Source of the DNA: Lentibacillus salicampi | GTDB lineage: Bacteria; Bacillota; Bacilli; Bacillales; Amphibacillaceae | Direction: 5' to 3' | Length of the DNA stretch: 47,117 nucleotides | Assembly: GCF_004565465.1 (NCBI RefSeq) | Contig: NZ_SRHY01000026.1 | Span: 1-47,117, forward strand | Part shown: positions 1 through 8,279 of the stretch, piece after piece | Layout: every line of letters begins with the position of its first letter | How positions within the stretch are numbered: position 1 is the first letter of the stretch | Translations under genes and position numbers: made by a program | Notes under the pieces: model-generated | What the model was told of the DNA's origin: nothing | What the model saw: only the letters and a program-made list of their open reading frames with translations | Database searches by the model: none

Positions 1-141
1 TATGAATAAATCACAATTCATCATGAGCAGCTTAATCAGCTGCCGAACCATTAGCCACCGTGCTAAATGACGACATCATAACCCCCCGGTAAATGGCATA
101 AATATTATTGGACAAAAGTTTTGATATCAGGAGGCTGGATC

Positions 142-570
142 ATGCAATTCTATTACGGAAATCAAATGCCGCTCAGGGTACTGGATGAAACGGAATTTTG
201 GAAGCAGCAGGAAGCTGAGCACACAGTGGTCATGCGTGAATTAGTCACCAATTTGGAAGAAACGTATGTTGCTGCGCTGAAACGCTGGAAGGTTGAACTT
301 GAGGCGTCACATCAGCACGTCAGACGGTTTATCGAGTCGGTCATTAGAAGCCATAACACCATTTCGCCGGCGCTGCATAAGCAAGTGCTCGAGCTCGTCT
401 CATTCTGTCTCCAGGAATCGGTGGCTTTCATTCAATTTTGCAGGCAGGTCAAAAATGATAGTTCTGCTGTTTCAGACAATCAAACGGCAAAAGTTGTGAT
501 TGACCATATTGTTGATGAGTCAGAATACTTTATCGGCATTGCTCAAACGATTTTGTACGAGCAGACTTGA
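142..570 (+). CDS. DUF2935-like helical protein (hypothetical)
   Basis: Predicted 142-residue soluble, mostly alpha-helical protein without signal peptide or membrane segment. The start is the ATG at 142, set by an AGGAGG motif seven bases upstream; an in-frame TTG at 121 would put the ribosome site inside the gene and is rejected. The sequence opens with MQFYYGNQMPLRVLDETEFW and carries EAEHTVVMRELV, a pattern I associate with DUF2935 proteins of Bacillales, which are usually about twice this length with two copies of the unit; here there is one. Function is unknown. It is one of only two well-supported genes on the plus strand and stands alone, convergent with the small membrane protein gene at 730-1050. 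The family assignment is from memory of the pattern; the existence of the gene is well supported. Confidence 0.75.
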   Translation: MQFYYGNQMPLRVLDETEFWKQQEAEHTVVMRELVTNLEETYVAALKRWKVELEASHQHVRRFIESVIRSHNTISPALHKQVLELVSFCLQESVAFIQFCRQVKNDSSAVSDNQTAKVVIDHIVDESEYFIGIAQTILYEQT

Positions 571-659
571 GTTTGAATAGCTATTGAGGAGAATTTTTGC
601 AATGGACAAGCGGTTGTTGCACGATTGTAGGGGGATTAGAAGATAAGCCAGGTGTTACA

Positions 660-696
660 AAAAGACTTGTATACTCAAAAAAGTAACAAGTCTTTT
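660..696. terminator. Bidirectional stem-loop terminator
   Basis: Arms AAAAGACTTGT (660-670) and ACAAGTCTTTT (686-696) form an 11-bp perfect stem between the convergent genes ending at 570 and 730. A/T-rich ends on both sides make it usable in either direction. Confidence 0.7.
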
Positions 697-729
697 GCAA
701 ATTGTGATCGTTAAATTATTCAAACACTA

Positions 730-1050
730 TTAAGCGATGGTTCCGCTGGCTTCTTCGACATTCCGATCCTTTTGCGCAGCATTGAGCATTAAGAATATTG
801 CTGAAAGAATATGCATAATCATACCTACAAATGGAATCCATCCAATACAGGACGTTACGATACCCAAAATACTTCCTGTTGTTGCACCCTCATCCCTTTT
901 AGTCATTACAAGCGTAATAATATGTAAAATTAACATGATTACAAGTGGTGACCAATAAAGACCTACGATGAATGCTCCTCCAATGACCGGTATTCCCAGA
1001 AATGCTTCAAATCCACCAGTTACCCATTTCAAAATTCGTGATGGCGACAT
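730..1050 (-). CDS. Small hydrophobic membrane protein, paralogue of 1278-1580
   Basis: Predicted 106-residue integral membrane protein with about three hydrophobic segments. The start is the ATG at 1050, preceded by AGGAGGT six bases upstream; a longer frame to 1068 would translate the ribosome site. It shares the N-terminal block SRI(L/M)KWVTGG.EAFLGIP(V/I)IGG and the later block (I/V)P..GMIMHI..AI with the protein encoded at 1278-1580, so the two are clearly a tandem duplication. I do not recognise a functional family. A bidirectional terminator lies just downstream. A 208-bp AT-rich gap separates it from its paralogue, so each copy may have its own promoter. Confidence 0.75.
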   Translation of the reverse strand: MSPSRILKWVTGGFEAFLGIPVIGGAFIVGLYWSPLVIMLILHIITLVMTKRDEGATTGSILGIVTSCIGWIPFVGMIMHILSAIFLMLNAAQKDRNVEEASGTIA

Positions 1051-1277
1051 ATGAACACCTCCTATCAAAAAAATTATTTACATGAAATATAGGTATATAG
1101 TACCATTACTCTTTTCCTCTGTCTACATAAATTGACATATTTTTTATATTACTCTGGAAATAAAAAGAAAAAGAAATACCATTATCATTTATTGACTTGA
1201 GTATCTATTAATACCCGATTGCCGCAATGGTGTGCATGATTGATACTCGTAGGGACACCATTGAATCGGGGTGGCTT

Positions 1278-1580
1278 CTACGTCTGTGATACATGATCTC
1301 TTGTAGCGCCATCAATGATTAATATAATAGCGGTTATGATATGCATGATCATACCGATGACTGGAATAACACCGATAAACGAGGTGACCATACCGAGTGC
1401 GCTTCCTGCTATACTTCCTTTTTCATTGCGTGCGATAAACAGTGTGACGGTATGCAGGATGAACATGACGAACAGGGCTCCCCACGTTGTACTAAGGATA
1501 AACGACCCACCGATAATCGGAATACCAAGAAACGCCTCACATCCGCCAGTTACCCACTTCATAATCCTGGACAACGACAT
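1278..1580 (-). CDS. Small hydrophobic membrane protein, paralogue of 730-1050
   Basis: Predicted 100-residue integral membrane protein with about three transmembrane segments and short polar ends. The ATG at 1580 follows a GGAGG motif at normal spacing. Roughly half of its residues are shared with the protein at 730-1050, including the motif WVTGG.EAFLGIP near the N-terminus and GMIMHI near the C-terminus. No catalytic or binding residues are evident and I do not recognise a characterised family. It lies downstream of an efflux-pump operon but is separated from it by a strong terminator (1751-1778) and a short 21-bp repeat block, so it is probably an independent unit. Confidence 0.75.
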   Translation of the reverse strand: MSLSRIMKWVTGGCEAFLGIPIIGGSFILSTTWGALFVMFILHTVTLFIARNEKGSIAGSALGMVTSFIGVIPVIGMIMHIITAIILIIDGATRDHVSQT

Positions 1581-1685
1581 ATGATGCCTCCATTCACTAT
1601 TGCTCTTATTAGCATAGCATATTTTCGGGAGCAGAAACTATTCAGAGCTGGATAATTTTAAAAAATGTGTTGGTCGCGTGGGCGG

Positions 1686-1740
1686 TACTCGCTCGATTTC
1701 GGGCGCTGCTCGCTCGTTTGCCGGCACCACTCGCCCCTGC
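1686..1740. repeat. Short 21-bp tandem repeat block (array C, LAR family)
   Basis: About 2.5 copies of a 21-bp unit with GCTCG cores starting at 1691, 1712 and (degenerate) 1733. In one plus-strand frame it reads as heptads of the LARF type, as do the larger arrays at 23.3 and 44.5 kb. It lies between the terminator of the efflux operon and the next gene. Confidence 0.6.
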
Positions 1741-1750
1741 CCTACCATAA

Positions 1751-1778
1751 AAAGCTCCCTGCCGCGGCAGGGAGCTTT
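1751..1778 (-). terminator. Rho-independent terminator of the RND efflux operon
   Basis: A perfect 14-bp palindrome AAAGCTCCCTGCCG/CGGCAGGGAGCTTT, followed on the minus strand by a T-rich tail, begins eight bases after the stop codon of the RND pump gene. Confidence 0.9.
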
Positions 1779-1785
1779 CATTCAA

Positions 1786-4700
1786 TCATGATTCCGTCTT
1801 TTTTCGGCGCTTAAATTTTGCTGCCAGATCATCGAAAAGCGTGTACACGACCGGGATCAGCAATAACGTAAAGATACTTGAGATGGTCAGGCCGAATATA
1901 ATCGTCACGGCTAGTGGCTGCTGCATTTCGGCGCCTTCCCCTAATGCGAGACCGAGCGGCACCATGGCCAGAATCGTTGTCAATGTTGTCATCAGGATTG
2001 GACGCAGACGGCTTGGGCCTGCTTCCAGTATGGCCTCGTAGCGAGCTTTGCCATTTCGTCGGACAATATTGATGTAGTCGACGAGTACAATCGAGTTGTT
2101 GACGACAATACCGGCGAGCATAATAATGCCGATAAATGCCGGGATGCTTAGTGGCAGACCGGTGACAAACAGTCCGAACAGCACACCGACAATCGTAGCC
2201 GGAAGTGAAAACATAATAATGAACGGGAACAGGAAGTTTTCAAACTGGATAGCCATTACGACATACACCAGAAATATCGAGAAAACCAGGGCGATGGACA
2301 GATCCGTAAATGAATCAGTCATGTCCTGTGCCTGACCGCCAATTTCATATGAATATCCTTCAGGCATGTTCAACTGCTCCAGCCGTTGTTCGACGTCCCC
2401 CATAATGCTCCCAAGGTCACGGTCGATAATTTCAGATGTCACGTTCACTTGCGGCTGCTGGTTTTCTCGCTGCAGAGTGACGGGACCTTGAATCTGTTCC
2501 AATGTTACGAGTGACTCTAGAGGAACCGCTGCGCCACTCTCTGACTGGATGGTCATCCCTTCCACATCACTGATGGTACTCCGTTCATCTTCCGGATACA
2601 TCAGTGTCACATCCATTTCATCGCCTTCTTCACGATACTGTGCTGCCGTCTGGCCCGTAAACTGGAGCTGGATTTGATTGGTAATTTGCTGCTCAGTCAG
2701 TCCGTACATCGCAGCTTTTTCCGAGTCGACTTCGATACTCATCTGCGGGACGCCTTCTTCGGCTGATGACGTCGCATTATGGACGCCCTTAACTTCAGAA
2801 ATGGCCCCTGTTACCTCGCCCGCTAACTCACGGAGCACATCATGTTCAGGCCCTTTAAGACTGATTTGGATTGGGTCGCCGGTTCCTGTGGCACTGTCTG
2901 TTGCCATCACGGATATTTCCGCACCCGCAACAGATGCCATGTCGTCACTGATATCTTTCACCACGTCATTTGTGCTAACAGAACGTTCAGATGCAGGAAT
3001 CAACTCCAGCATATATGTCGCCTGGTTGCCTGATGAACCCATGCCCATACCGGCACCGCCGCCACCGACATTCAAATAGTTCATTTCCATCACATCATCA
3101 TACGCCTCTAATTTTTCACTGACTTGTTCGGTTACTTCCTGTGTATGTGCCAGTGAACTTCCCGGCTCGGTTTCCACCGTTACTTGGAGTTGTCCCTGGT
3201 CAGATGACGGGATAAATGATGCACCGATCATCGGAATAAGTGCCAGACTTCCAGCAATAATGGCAATCGTTCCAAAGACGGTCGTTTTCCGGTGGCCGAG
3301 AACCCATTTCAAAACAGCGCGATACCCATTGTTGACACGGTCCAGAAGGCGGTTGAACCAATAACGCCGCCCACTTTCCTGAGTAGCTTTGGCAAGCAGT
3401 TTAGATGATAGCATCGGTACCAGTGTCACCGCTGCAATGAGTGATGCGATCAGTGAGAATGAAACAGCCAGGGCCAATGGTGTGAACATATCAGATGCGA
3501 TGCCGTCCACAAAGACCATCGGCAGAAAAACCACCAATGTCGTTGTCGTGGATGCAATGACGGCGGGTGCCAGTTCAGAGGCCCCTTTAATCGCCGATTG
3601 CACCAGTGAGTAACCACGCTGCCGGTACGTATAAATATGTTCGAGTATGACAATGGAACTGTCGACCATCATACCAAGGCCAAGCGCCAGTCCGCCCAAG
3701 CTCAGCACGTTCAGTGTTTCCCCGGTAAAATACATCAGGGTGAACGTGGAAATAATAGCGATTGGAATCGACAGCCCAATGACAATCGTTGCCCGAATAC
3801 TTTTCAGGAACAGTAGCAGAATCAGGAACGAAATGATGCCGCCTATCAGGATGTTTTGCACAACTGAACTGATCGACATTTTAATGTATTCAGACGTGTC
3901 AATGATCACATCCGATTGGACATCTGCAGGCAGTTCTTCTTCAATGTCTGCCATACTTTCATTGATGTTGTCCGCCACCTCAACCGTATTGGCATCGGTT
4001 TTTTTCATGATGGACAGGACGACGGCGGATTCGCCATTCACTAGTGTTTCACCTGACGATTCCTTGTGCGTATCGTTCACCTCACCAAGTTCATCAACAT
4101 GAACAGTGCCATCTGACTCGGTTTGAACGAGAGTTTGTTTAATATCGTCTATCGACTCAAATTCACCGGTCACCCTTAGTTGCAGATCCTTGTTGCCTTT
4201 TTCAACAGTACCAACTGATGCCGATTGGTTGGAACTGTTCAAGGATTGTGTGATAGTTTGCGCCGTCACACCATACTGTTGCATTTTCGCCTTGTCGAGG
4301 ACAATCTGAATCTCCCGTTCTTTTGCACCCTCCACAGTGACAGAAGCGACACCGCTCTGGCGCTCAAAATACGGCACAATCTGATCATCAGCAACTTCTG
4401 TGAGTTGAGCCGCTTTGTCGCCGGTCAAACCGACCCACATAACAGGCAGCTGATCAGGGCTGAACCGCATAATATTTGGATCGCCGGCCCCATCCGGCAG
4501 AGCACCTTTCACCTGATCAACACTTTCACGCACATTGAGCAAGGCCTGGTCAAGATCTGTGCCATTATTGAACATCATGAGAACAAGTGATGAGCCAGCC
4601 TGGGATTGGGACTGTACAGTTTGAATGCCTTCCACCGAACTGACTGAAGATTCGATTGGACGGCTGATTAAATTTTCGACTTCCTGTGGTGCAGCATCCT

Positions 4701-4854
4701 GATACGATGTTGCGACAACTGCAATCGGTAAATCAATTTTGGGAAAAAGATCGACGTTCAGATTGCGCAGTGACACCGTCCCGAGGGCGATAATCGCCAA
4801 GACGATCATGATGACACCGACAGGCCGTTTAACGGATGTATTGACGAGCTTCAA
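1786..4854 (-). CDS. RND-family efflux transporter permease (SwrC/AcrB-like)
   Basis: Predicted 1022-residue inner-membrane resistance-nodulation-division pump, normal length for the HAE-1/SwrC type. The duplicated RND plan is visible: a TM1 helix (about residues 11-30), a large extracytoplasmic loop, TM2-6, a second helix near 530, a second loop, and a final TM bundle. In the TM4 region the motif GMMVDSSIVILEHI carries one aspartate where the Gram-negative proton relay has an Asp-Asp pair; the same single-D form is typical of Gram-positive SwrC-like pumps. The start is a TTG at 4854 whose codon overlaps the TGA stop of the adaptor gene (TTGA), which implies translational coupling. With the upstream adaptor and TetR regulator it forms a three-gene efflux operon. 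Substrate cannot be read from sequence; lipopeptide, detergent or drug export are the usual roles. Confidence 0.9.
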   Translation of the reverse strand: MKLVNTSVKRPVGVIMIVLAIIALGTVSLRNLNVDLFPKIDLPIAVVATSYQDAAPQEVENLISRPIESSVSSVEGIQTVQSQSQAGSSLVLMMFNNGTDLDQALLNVRESVDQVKGALPDGAGDPNIMRFSPDQLPVMWVGLTGDKAAQLTEVADDQIVPYFERQSGVASVTVEGAKEREIQIVLDKAKMQQYGVTAQTITQSLNSSNQSASVGTVEKGNKDLQLRVTGEFESIDDIKQTLVQTESDGTVHVDELGEVNDTHKESSGETLVNGESAVVLSIMKKTDANTVEVADNINESMADIEEELPADVQSDVIIDTSEYIKMSISSVVQNILIGGIISFLILLLFLKSIRATIVIGLSIPIAIISTFTLMYFTGETLNVLSLGGLALGLGMMVDSSIVILEHIYTYRQRGYSLVQSAIKGASELAPAVIASTTTTLVVFLPMVFVDGIASDMFTPLALAVSFSLIASLIAAVTLVPMLSSKLLAKATQESGRRYWFNRLLDRVNNGYRAVLKWVLGHRKTTVFGTIAIIAGSLALIPMIGASFIPSSDQGQLQVTVETEPGSSLAHTQEVTEQVSEKLEAYDDVMEMNYLNVGGGGAGMGMGSSGNQATYMLELIPASERSVSTNDVVKDISDDMASVAGAEISVMATDSATGTGDPIQISLKGPEHDVLRELAGEVTGAISEVKGVHNATSSAEEGVPQMSIEVDSEKAAMYGLTEQQITNQIQLQFTGQTAAQYREEGDEMDVTLMYPEDERSTISDVEGMTIQSESGAAVPLESLVTLEQIQGPVTLQRENQQPQVNVTSEIIDRDLGSIMGDVEQRLEQLNMPEGYSYEIGGQAQDMTDSFTDLSIALVFSIFLVYVVMAIQFENFLFPFIIMFSLPATIVGVLFGLFVTGLPLSIPAFIGIIMLAGIVVNNSIVLVDYINIVRRNGKARYEAILEAGPSRLRPILMTTLTTILAMVPLGLALGEGAEMQQPLAVTIIFGLTISSIFTLLLIPVVYTLFDDLAAKFKRRKKTES

Positions 4855-5717
4855 GAATGATCCCCCTCTTCGGTGACGTTAACTTCCATGCCATCCGACA
4901 GGGTCAATAAGCCATTGATAACCACCTGATCGCCTTCTTTGACATCACCTTTGACAGCTGTTTCGTCAGACTGGGTTTCCTGGATGGTCACGGTCTTTTT
5001 CACGGCTTGATTGTCTTCTACTGCATAAACAAAGGTTTCGCCACCTTCAGTGACAACCGCTTCTGTCGGCAAAAGAATCGTATCCTCCACACGTTTCTCC
5101 GGGACATTCACAGCGGCGACCACACCGGGCAGAATGTTGTCATCTTCATTACTGACTTCAGCTTCGATCGGGTAAAGCCCTGTATCATCAGGCATCGAGC
5201 TGACAGATGTCATTTCCGCTTCATATTCCTCATCATCAATCATAACCGGGTACGTGTCCCCTGTTTCCAAAAGATCAAGAGTTTCTGCGGCAACGGTTAA
5301 ATTGACAGTCATCGTGTCAAAATCAGCGATGACCATAAGCGGCTCTTCACTGGAAGCCATTCCACCCTCTTCTGTTGTCAATTGTGCAATTTCACCATCT
5401 GCCGAAGCGTAAATGGTTTGATTGCCAGCAGACGTCTTAACGGTTGTCAAATGGTCATCCTCTTCAACCATATCGCCGTTTTCCACTTCAAGCGCAGCAA
5501 CTTCTCCTGGAGACTGAACCATGACCGGCGTGGTGCTGCCCGGCTCTGTTCGCCCGTATAATGATTTTTCGACGACTAAATCACCGGTTGTCGCTTCAGC
5601 CGTTTCAACTGATGTAACCTGCTCCTCCTGTTCTTCATTGTCTTCATCGTTCTGACTGCATGCAGCAAGAATGCCAATCAGCATCATTGCCATTGCCACT
5701 ACCACAAATTTTCGCAT
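4851..5717 (-). CDS. Lipoprotein membrane-fusion (periplasmic adaptor-like) subunit of RND pump
   Basis: Predicted 288-residue efflux adaptor. The N-terminus is a lipoprotein signal (LAAC, lipidated Cys at residue 20), then a very acidic linker, a biotinyl-lipoyl-like region split by a short hairpin (GEVAALEVENGDMV.EDD and later ADGEIAQLTTEEGGMA), and C-terminal beta-barrel and membrane-proximal domains (DDTGLYPIEAEV, EGDQVVINGLLTLSDG). In a Gram-positive cell it would be anchored to the outer face of the cytoplasmic membrane beside the pump. An ATG start follows GAGGAG at normal spacing, and its stop overlaps the RND start. The gene lies 23 bp downstream of the TetR gene. Family membership of the HlyD/RND-MFP type is clear from architecture and neighbours. 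Confidence 0.88.
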   Translation of the reverse strand: MRKFVVVAMAMMLIGILAACSQNDEDNEEQEEQVTSVETAEATTGDLVVEKSLYGRTEPGSTTPVMVQSPGEVAALEVENGDMVEEDDHLTTVKTSAGNQTIYASADGEIAQLTTEEGGMASSEEPLMVIADFDTMTVNLTVAAETLDLLETGDTYPVMIDDEEYEAEMTSVSSMPDDTGLYPIEAEVSNEDDNILPGVVAAVNVPEKRVEDTILLPTEAVVTEGGETFVYAVEDNQAVKKTVTIQETQSDETAVKGDVKEGDQVVINGLLTLSDGMEVNVTEEGDHS

Positions 5718-5740
5718 AGGTGTAACTCCTCTTCTTTGTT

Positions 5741-6604
5741 TTAATCAAGCAACTGAATATGTAAAAGGCGTGCCATCTCCTGACATTCCTGTTCAAATTC
5801 CGGGATTCGCTGAAAATGGACCAGGAGCCCTTGAATCACTGGCTTTTGCGGATGATCCTTTCCCGTTTCGGTGAACATGATTCCAATCACGTCTTCCAGT
5901 TCACGTACCTTTTCCGGAGTCAGCCCCAGTGTATCGATTTTATCTTTCATGGCTGTTAATATAGTTGATACGGGAACCTCTTCACGATACGGTTCAGGGA
6001 TATCATCAGGCGTAACCAGTGGTGTCTCTTCCCGTTCAAGCAACCCACTGACAATGTCATCCATTCTTCTTACGATATAAGGGCCTAATTGGTTTCGTTC
6101 AATATGAATGTCGTCTATAATAATCCATTTAAAATAACCGCTTATCAAACCTTCCAGCTGGATGATCATATCCGGATAATAAGGCGCCATCTTATCACCA
6201 TAAATACGATTCAAATTTTGCCGCAACCAGTGAAAATTTTCTGCGTTCATTTGTTTCATGAATACATCGGTATTTTCCCCGATTGAAATATTTTGATAGA
6301 GGTGCATCATGAGAAAATCCTTATACCGATAAATATATTTTGTGACCACTTCAATTTGTTTCGCAAAGCTGTCACGTGGTGCCAGGTTTTGTTTTTGGAC
6401 GCTTTCGACCCGGGCCGTGATTTCTTGGTGATAATGACGAAATGCCGTCACGATAAAGTCTTTCTTAGATTGAAAATGCAAATAGAACGCACCTTTGGAA
6501 ACGCCCGCACCCTCCGCAATTGCTTCAACCGAGGTCATATGATAGCCTTTTTCGGCAAACAATTTCATCCCGGTTTCGATTAATTTTATTTTTTTCTCTT
6601 TCAT
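5741..6604 (-). CDS. TetR/AcrR-family transcriptional regulator of the efflux operon
   Basis: Predicted 287-residue dimeric repressor, long for the family. Residues about 5-50 are the TetR helix-turn-helix (TSVEAIAEGAGVSKGAFYLHF, typical recognition helix ending in YxHF). The remaining helical region is the ligand and dimerisation domain; an extended C-terminal part past residue 190 is not in small TetR proteins. The start chosen is the ATG at 6604, with GGGTG five bases upstream; an alternative ATG at 6628 has no visible ribosome site. It is the first gene of the TetR-MFP-RND operon, and a palindrome just downstream of the predicted promoter suggests autoregulation. Relief by pump substrates is the expected logic but is inferred. 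Confidence 0.9.
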   Translation of the reverse strand: MKEKKIKLIETGMKLFAEKGYHMTSVEAIAEGAGVSKGAFYLHFQSKKDFIVTAFRHYHQEITARVESVQKQNLAPRDSFAKQIEVVTKYIYRYKDFLMMHLYQNISIGENTDVFMKQMNAENFHWLRQNLNRIYGDKMAPYYPDMIIQLEGLISGYFKWIIIDDIHIERNQLGPYIVRRMDDIVSGLLEREETPLVTPDDIPEPYREEVPVSTILTAMKDKIDTLGLTPEKVRELEDVIGIMFTETGKDHPQKPVIQGLLVHFQRIPEFEQECQEMARLLHIQLLD

Positions 6605-6663
6605 GTAAACACCCGGTTTCATGTTCATTAAATTGACAGGTGGCTTTACCAGCCCGAAAACTG

Positions 6664-6679
6664 GACTAACCAGTCAGTC
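6664..6679. promoter_or_regulatory. Candidate TetR-type operator
   Basis: GACTAACCAGTCAGTC is an imperfect 16-bp palindrome (12 of 16 positions self-complementary) placed at about +2 to +17 of the predicted TetR-operon promoter, as expected for an autorepressor site. Confidence 0.55.
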
Positions 6680-6687
6680 ATTTTTCA

Positions 6688-6716
6688 ATTCTACATCTGT
6701 ACACCTGTGAAAGCAA
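6688..6716 (-). promoter_or_regulatory. Predicted sigma-A promoter of the tetR-MFP-RND operon
   Basis: On the minus strand TTGCTT (6716-6711), a 17-bp spacer, and TAGAAT (6693-6688). The rest of the gap 6717-6961 contains AT-rich sequence and a loose inverted repeat around 6757-6794 without evident function. Confidence 0.5.
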
Positions 6717-6917
6717 GTAAAATTAATAGACGATATGATAAAACGATCTCGTGTAAACTCCATCGTCATTAAGATAACGAGCTTCTCGTTTTATAGAACA
6801 GACAATCCCTCTCTCCACGAAGGTATGTCTGGTGCCCATATGTTATGTCGTTAAGAAGCCGTTCCAGTTTTTCTTTTGCCCTCCTAAAGATGGTTTAACT
6901 TATATAAAGATTCCGGT

Positions 6918-6951
6918 AACCCCTCTCCCCATTCGAAATGGAGAGGGGGTT
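6918..6951 (-). terminator. Stem-loop downstream of comK
   Basis: Long GC-rich inverted repeat AACCCC.TCTCCCCATT / AATGGAGAGGGGGTT with one bulge, ten bases after the comK stop. The tail lacks a good T run, so termination efficiency is uncertain. Confidence 0.55.
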
Positions 6952-6961
6952 CACCATAATC

Positions 6962-7462
6962 CTAAAATTGGCGCCACATGAACGGCCGACCCCCAAAAAT
7001 GCGCGGCCGGTTCAGCTTGGCAATGATTTGGCTTGTCCGTTTATATTGCATGTCAAACGCGTTCTCGGACGTATTAATGAACAACCCGGTTCCATCATGA
7101 AACGTAATATATGTCTTGTCATCACGCTGTTCAAAATGTTCAATGTGATAAAAGGAAAGCCATACATTGTCTTTGTTTTTGATAGACGAGGTCGGCAGCA
7201 TATAGACGCCTTTATCAGGGATAGCGGGCACCGGTATTTTGCTGTTCAATTTCAGCAAATCTTTCATTGATTTACGCCGGCCTTCCATGGTTGAACCGTA
7301 TAACAGACATGTGTGATCAATAATTCGTTCGGGACTGTGCACGGAATGCCGTTCCCTGGACACTTCTATAATGCGCGAGCGGTAATAAGCGGACTCTTTC
7401 GTCATGATGGCTTTCGTTTGTCGGCCAATAATGTAAACTGGCGATGAAAATTGTCCTTCCAT
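6962..7462 (-). CDS. comK: Competence transcription factor ComK
   Basis: Predicted 166-residue ComK-family protein, shorter than the roughly 190-residue Bacillus subtilis ComK, mainly at the C-terminus. Recognisable family blocks are IIDHTCLLYGSTMEGRRKS (about residues 46-64), the stretch IPVPAIPDKGVYMLPTSS (about 76-93) matching the loop that ends in 'FPT' in B. subtilis, and WLSFYHIEHFE followed by TYITFHDGTGLFINTSENAF. ComK activates DNA-uptake genes by binding paired AT-boxes. The ATG at 7462 follows a GGGGGAG motif. The gene is monocistronic, with a stem-loop behind it and an AAAAN5TTTT box in its leader, compatible with autoregulation. Whether the cells become naturally competent cannot be judged here. 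Confidence 0.88.
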   Translation of the reverse strand: MEGQFSSPVYIIGRQTKAIMTKESAYYRSRIIEVSRERHSVHSPERIIDHTCLLYGSTMEGRRKSMKDLLKLNSKIPVPAIPDKGVYMLPTSSIKNKDNVWLSFYHIEHFEQRDDKTYITFHDGTGLFINTSENAFDMQYKRTSQIIAKLNRPRIFGGRPFMWRQF

Positions 7463-7491
7463 TTTAATTCTCCCCCTATTTTAATTATGTC

Positions 7492-7504
7492 AAAATTCCG
7501 TTTT
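7492..7504. promoter_or_regulatory. ComK-type AT-box in the comK leader
   Basis: AAAA-TTCCG-TTTT is a perfect AAAAN5TTTT half site 30 bp upstream of the comK start. A TATAAT-like -10 (plus-strand ATTATA at 7535-7540) with a poor -35 lies upstream, overlapped by AT-rich sequence, which is the usual look of an activator-dependent ComK promoter. A second AT-box at canonical spacing is not clear. Confidence 0.4.
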
Positions 7505-7693
7505 TGATCCGGTACTATTGTACTACGAATAGGCATTATATACCAGACAATTTTAAAATAATTTGGAATAAAGTGGATGCGATTGGAAAGTTTATGTCTA
7601 TCGGGGGCGGGGGTGTGCGCGTCCGTATCCGACAAGATAGGAAGACTCAGCTTTAAAATCTTCTTTCAGGGGGGGTCGTGGACAGGAACTGAA

Positions 7694-7720
7694 AAAATCC
7701 CCTTAATAGAAGGGGATTTT
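7694..7720 (-). terminator. Terminator of the Asn/Asp-rich lipoprotein gene
   Basis: AAAATCCCCTT / AAGGGGATTTT hairpin followed on the minus strand by a run of six T, 14 bases after the stop codon. Confidence 0.85.
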
Positions 7721-7734
7721 AAATGTCATAAACT

Positions 7735-8091
7735 TTATCGGTCGTCATCTTCATCAAGCTTGTTGTCATTATTGTTATTATTATCGTCCATGCCGTTTTT
7801 ATTATCGTTCTGATTGCTATTACCGTTTCCATCTTGGTTCATACCATTGTCATTGTTGCCATCCTGATTTGTATCTGTTCCATCCTCATTCGTGCCATTG
7901 TCATTATCATTATCAAGCTGTGGATCATCCTGGTTGTCACCATTCATATCAGGATTATCTTCCTCCTGATTCAATGGCGCCTCATCTTCATTATCACCAA
8001 CAGGATCATTCTGGTCGTCATTTCCGCAAGCGGCCACCAGTGACAATGCCAAAATCGGTGCACCAATTTTTATAAGCCATTTACGTTGCAT
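7735..8091 (-). CDS. Asn/Asp-rich putative lipoprotein
   Basis: Predicted 118-residue exported protein. Residues 1-22 form a lipoprotein signal (lipobox LVAAC, Cys at 22). The whole mature part is low-complexity and acidic, made of runs of Asn, Asp, Gly, Gln and Glu and ending in KLDEDDDR, with no folded domain visible. The start is the ATG at 8091, since the longer frame to 8115 would cover the GGAGG ribosome site. It has its own terminator and is separated from fabZ by the fabZ terminator, so it is a single-gene unit. Such tails are common among cell-surface lipoproteins of halotolerant Bacillaceae; function is unknown. Confidence 0.75.
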   Translation of the reverse strand: MQRKWLIKIGAPILALSLVAACGNDDQNDPVGDNEDEAPLNQEEDNPDMNGDNQDDPQLDNDNDNGTNEDGTDTNQDGNNDNGMNQDGNGNSNQNDNKNGMDDNNNNNDNKLDEDDDR

Positions 8092-8244
8092 AGATGTCCC
8101 TCCTTTACAGTTCATTTTCGCCTATAGCTTAACCATTTTATAAAAAGTGATACTTATTTTTACAAATTGTTACGGTGGAGGGAGCTTTGCATCAAGTCCA
8201 AATTCAATTGGAGAAAGGTTGATTAAAATCAAAAGGGCAAAAAA

Positions 8245-8268
8245 ATTCCCCACGCCTAGGTGGAGAAT
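8245..8268 (-). terminator. Terminator of fabZ
   Basis: ATTCTCCAC / GTGGGGAAT hairpin (minus-strand reading) followed by seven T, eleven bases after the fabZ stop. Confidence 0.85.
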
Positions 8269-8279
8269 GATATAACGCA

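Noticed and set aside
3647..4102. A 151-codon plus-strand ORF antisense to the RND gene, and similar antisense frames over opp, murA, atpA and glyA.
   Set aside because: Shadows of well-supported genes on the opposite strand; no start signals or family features.
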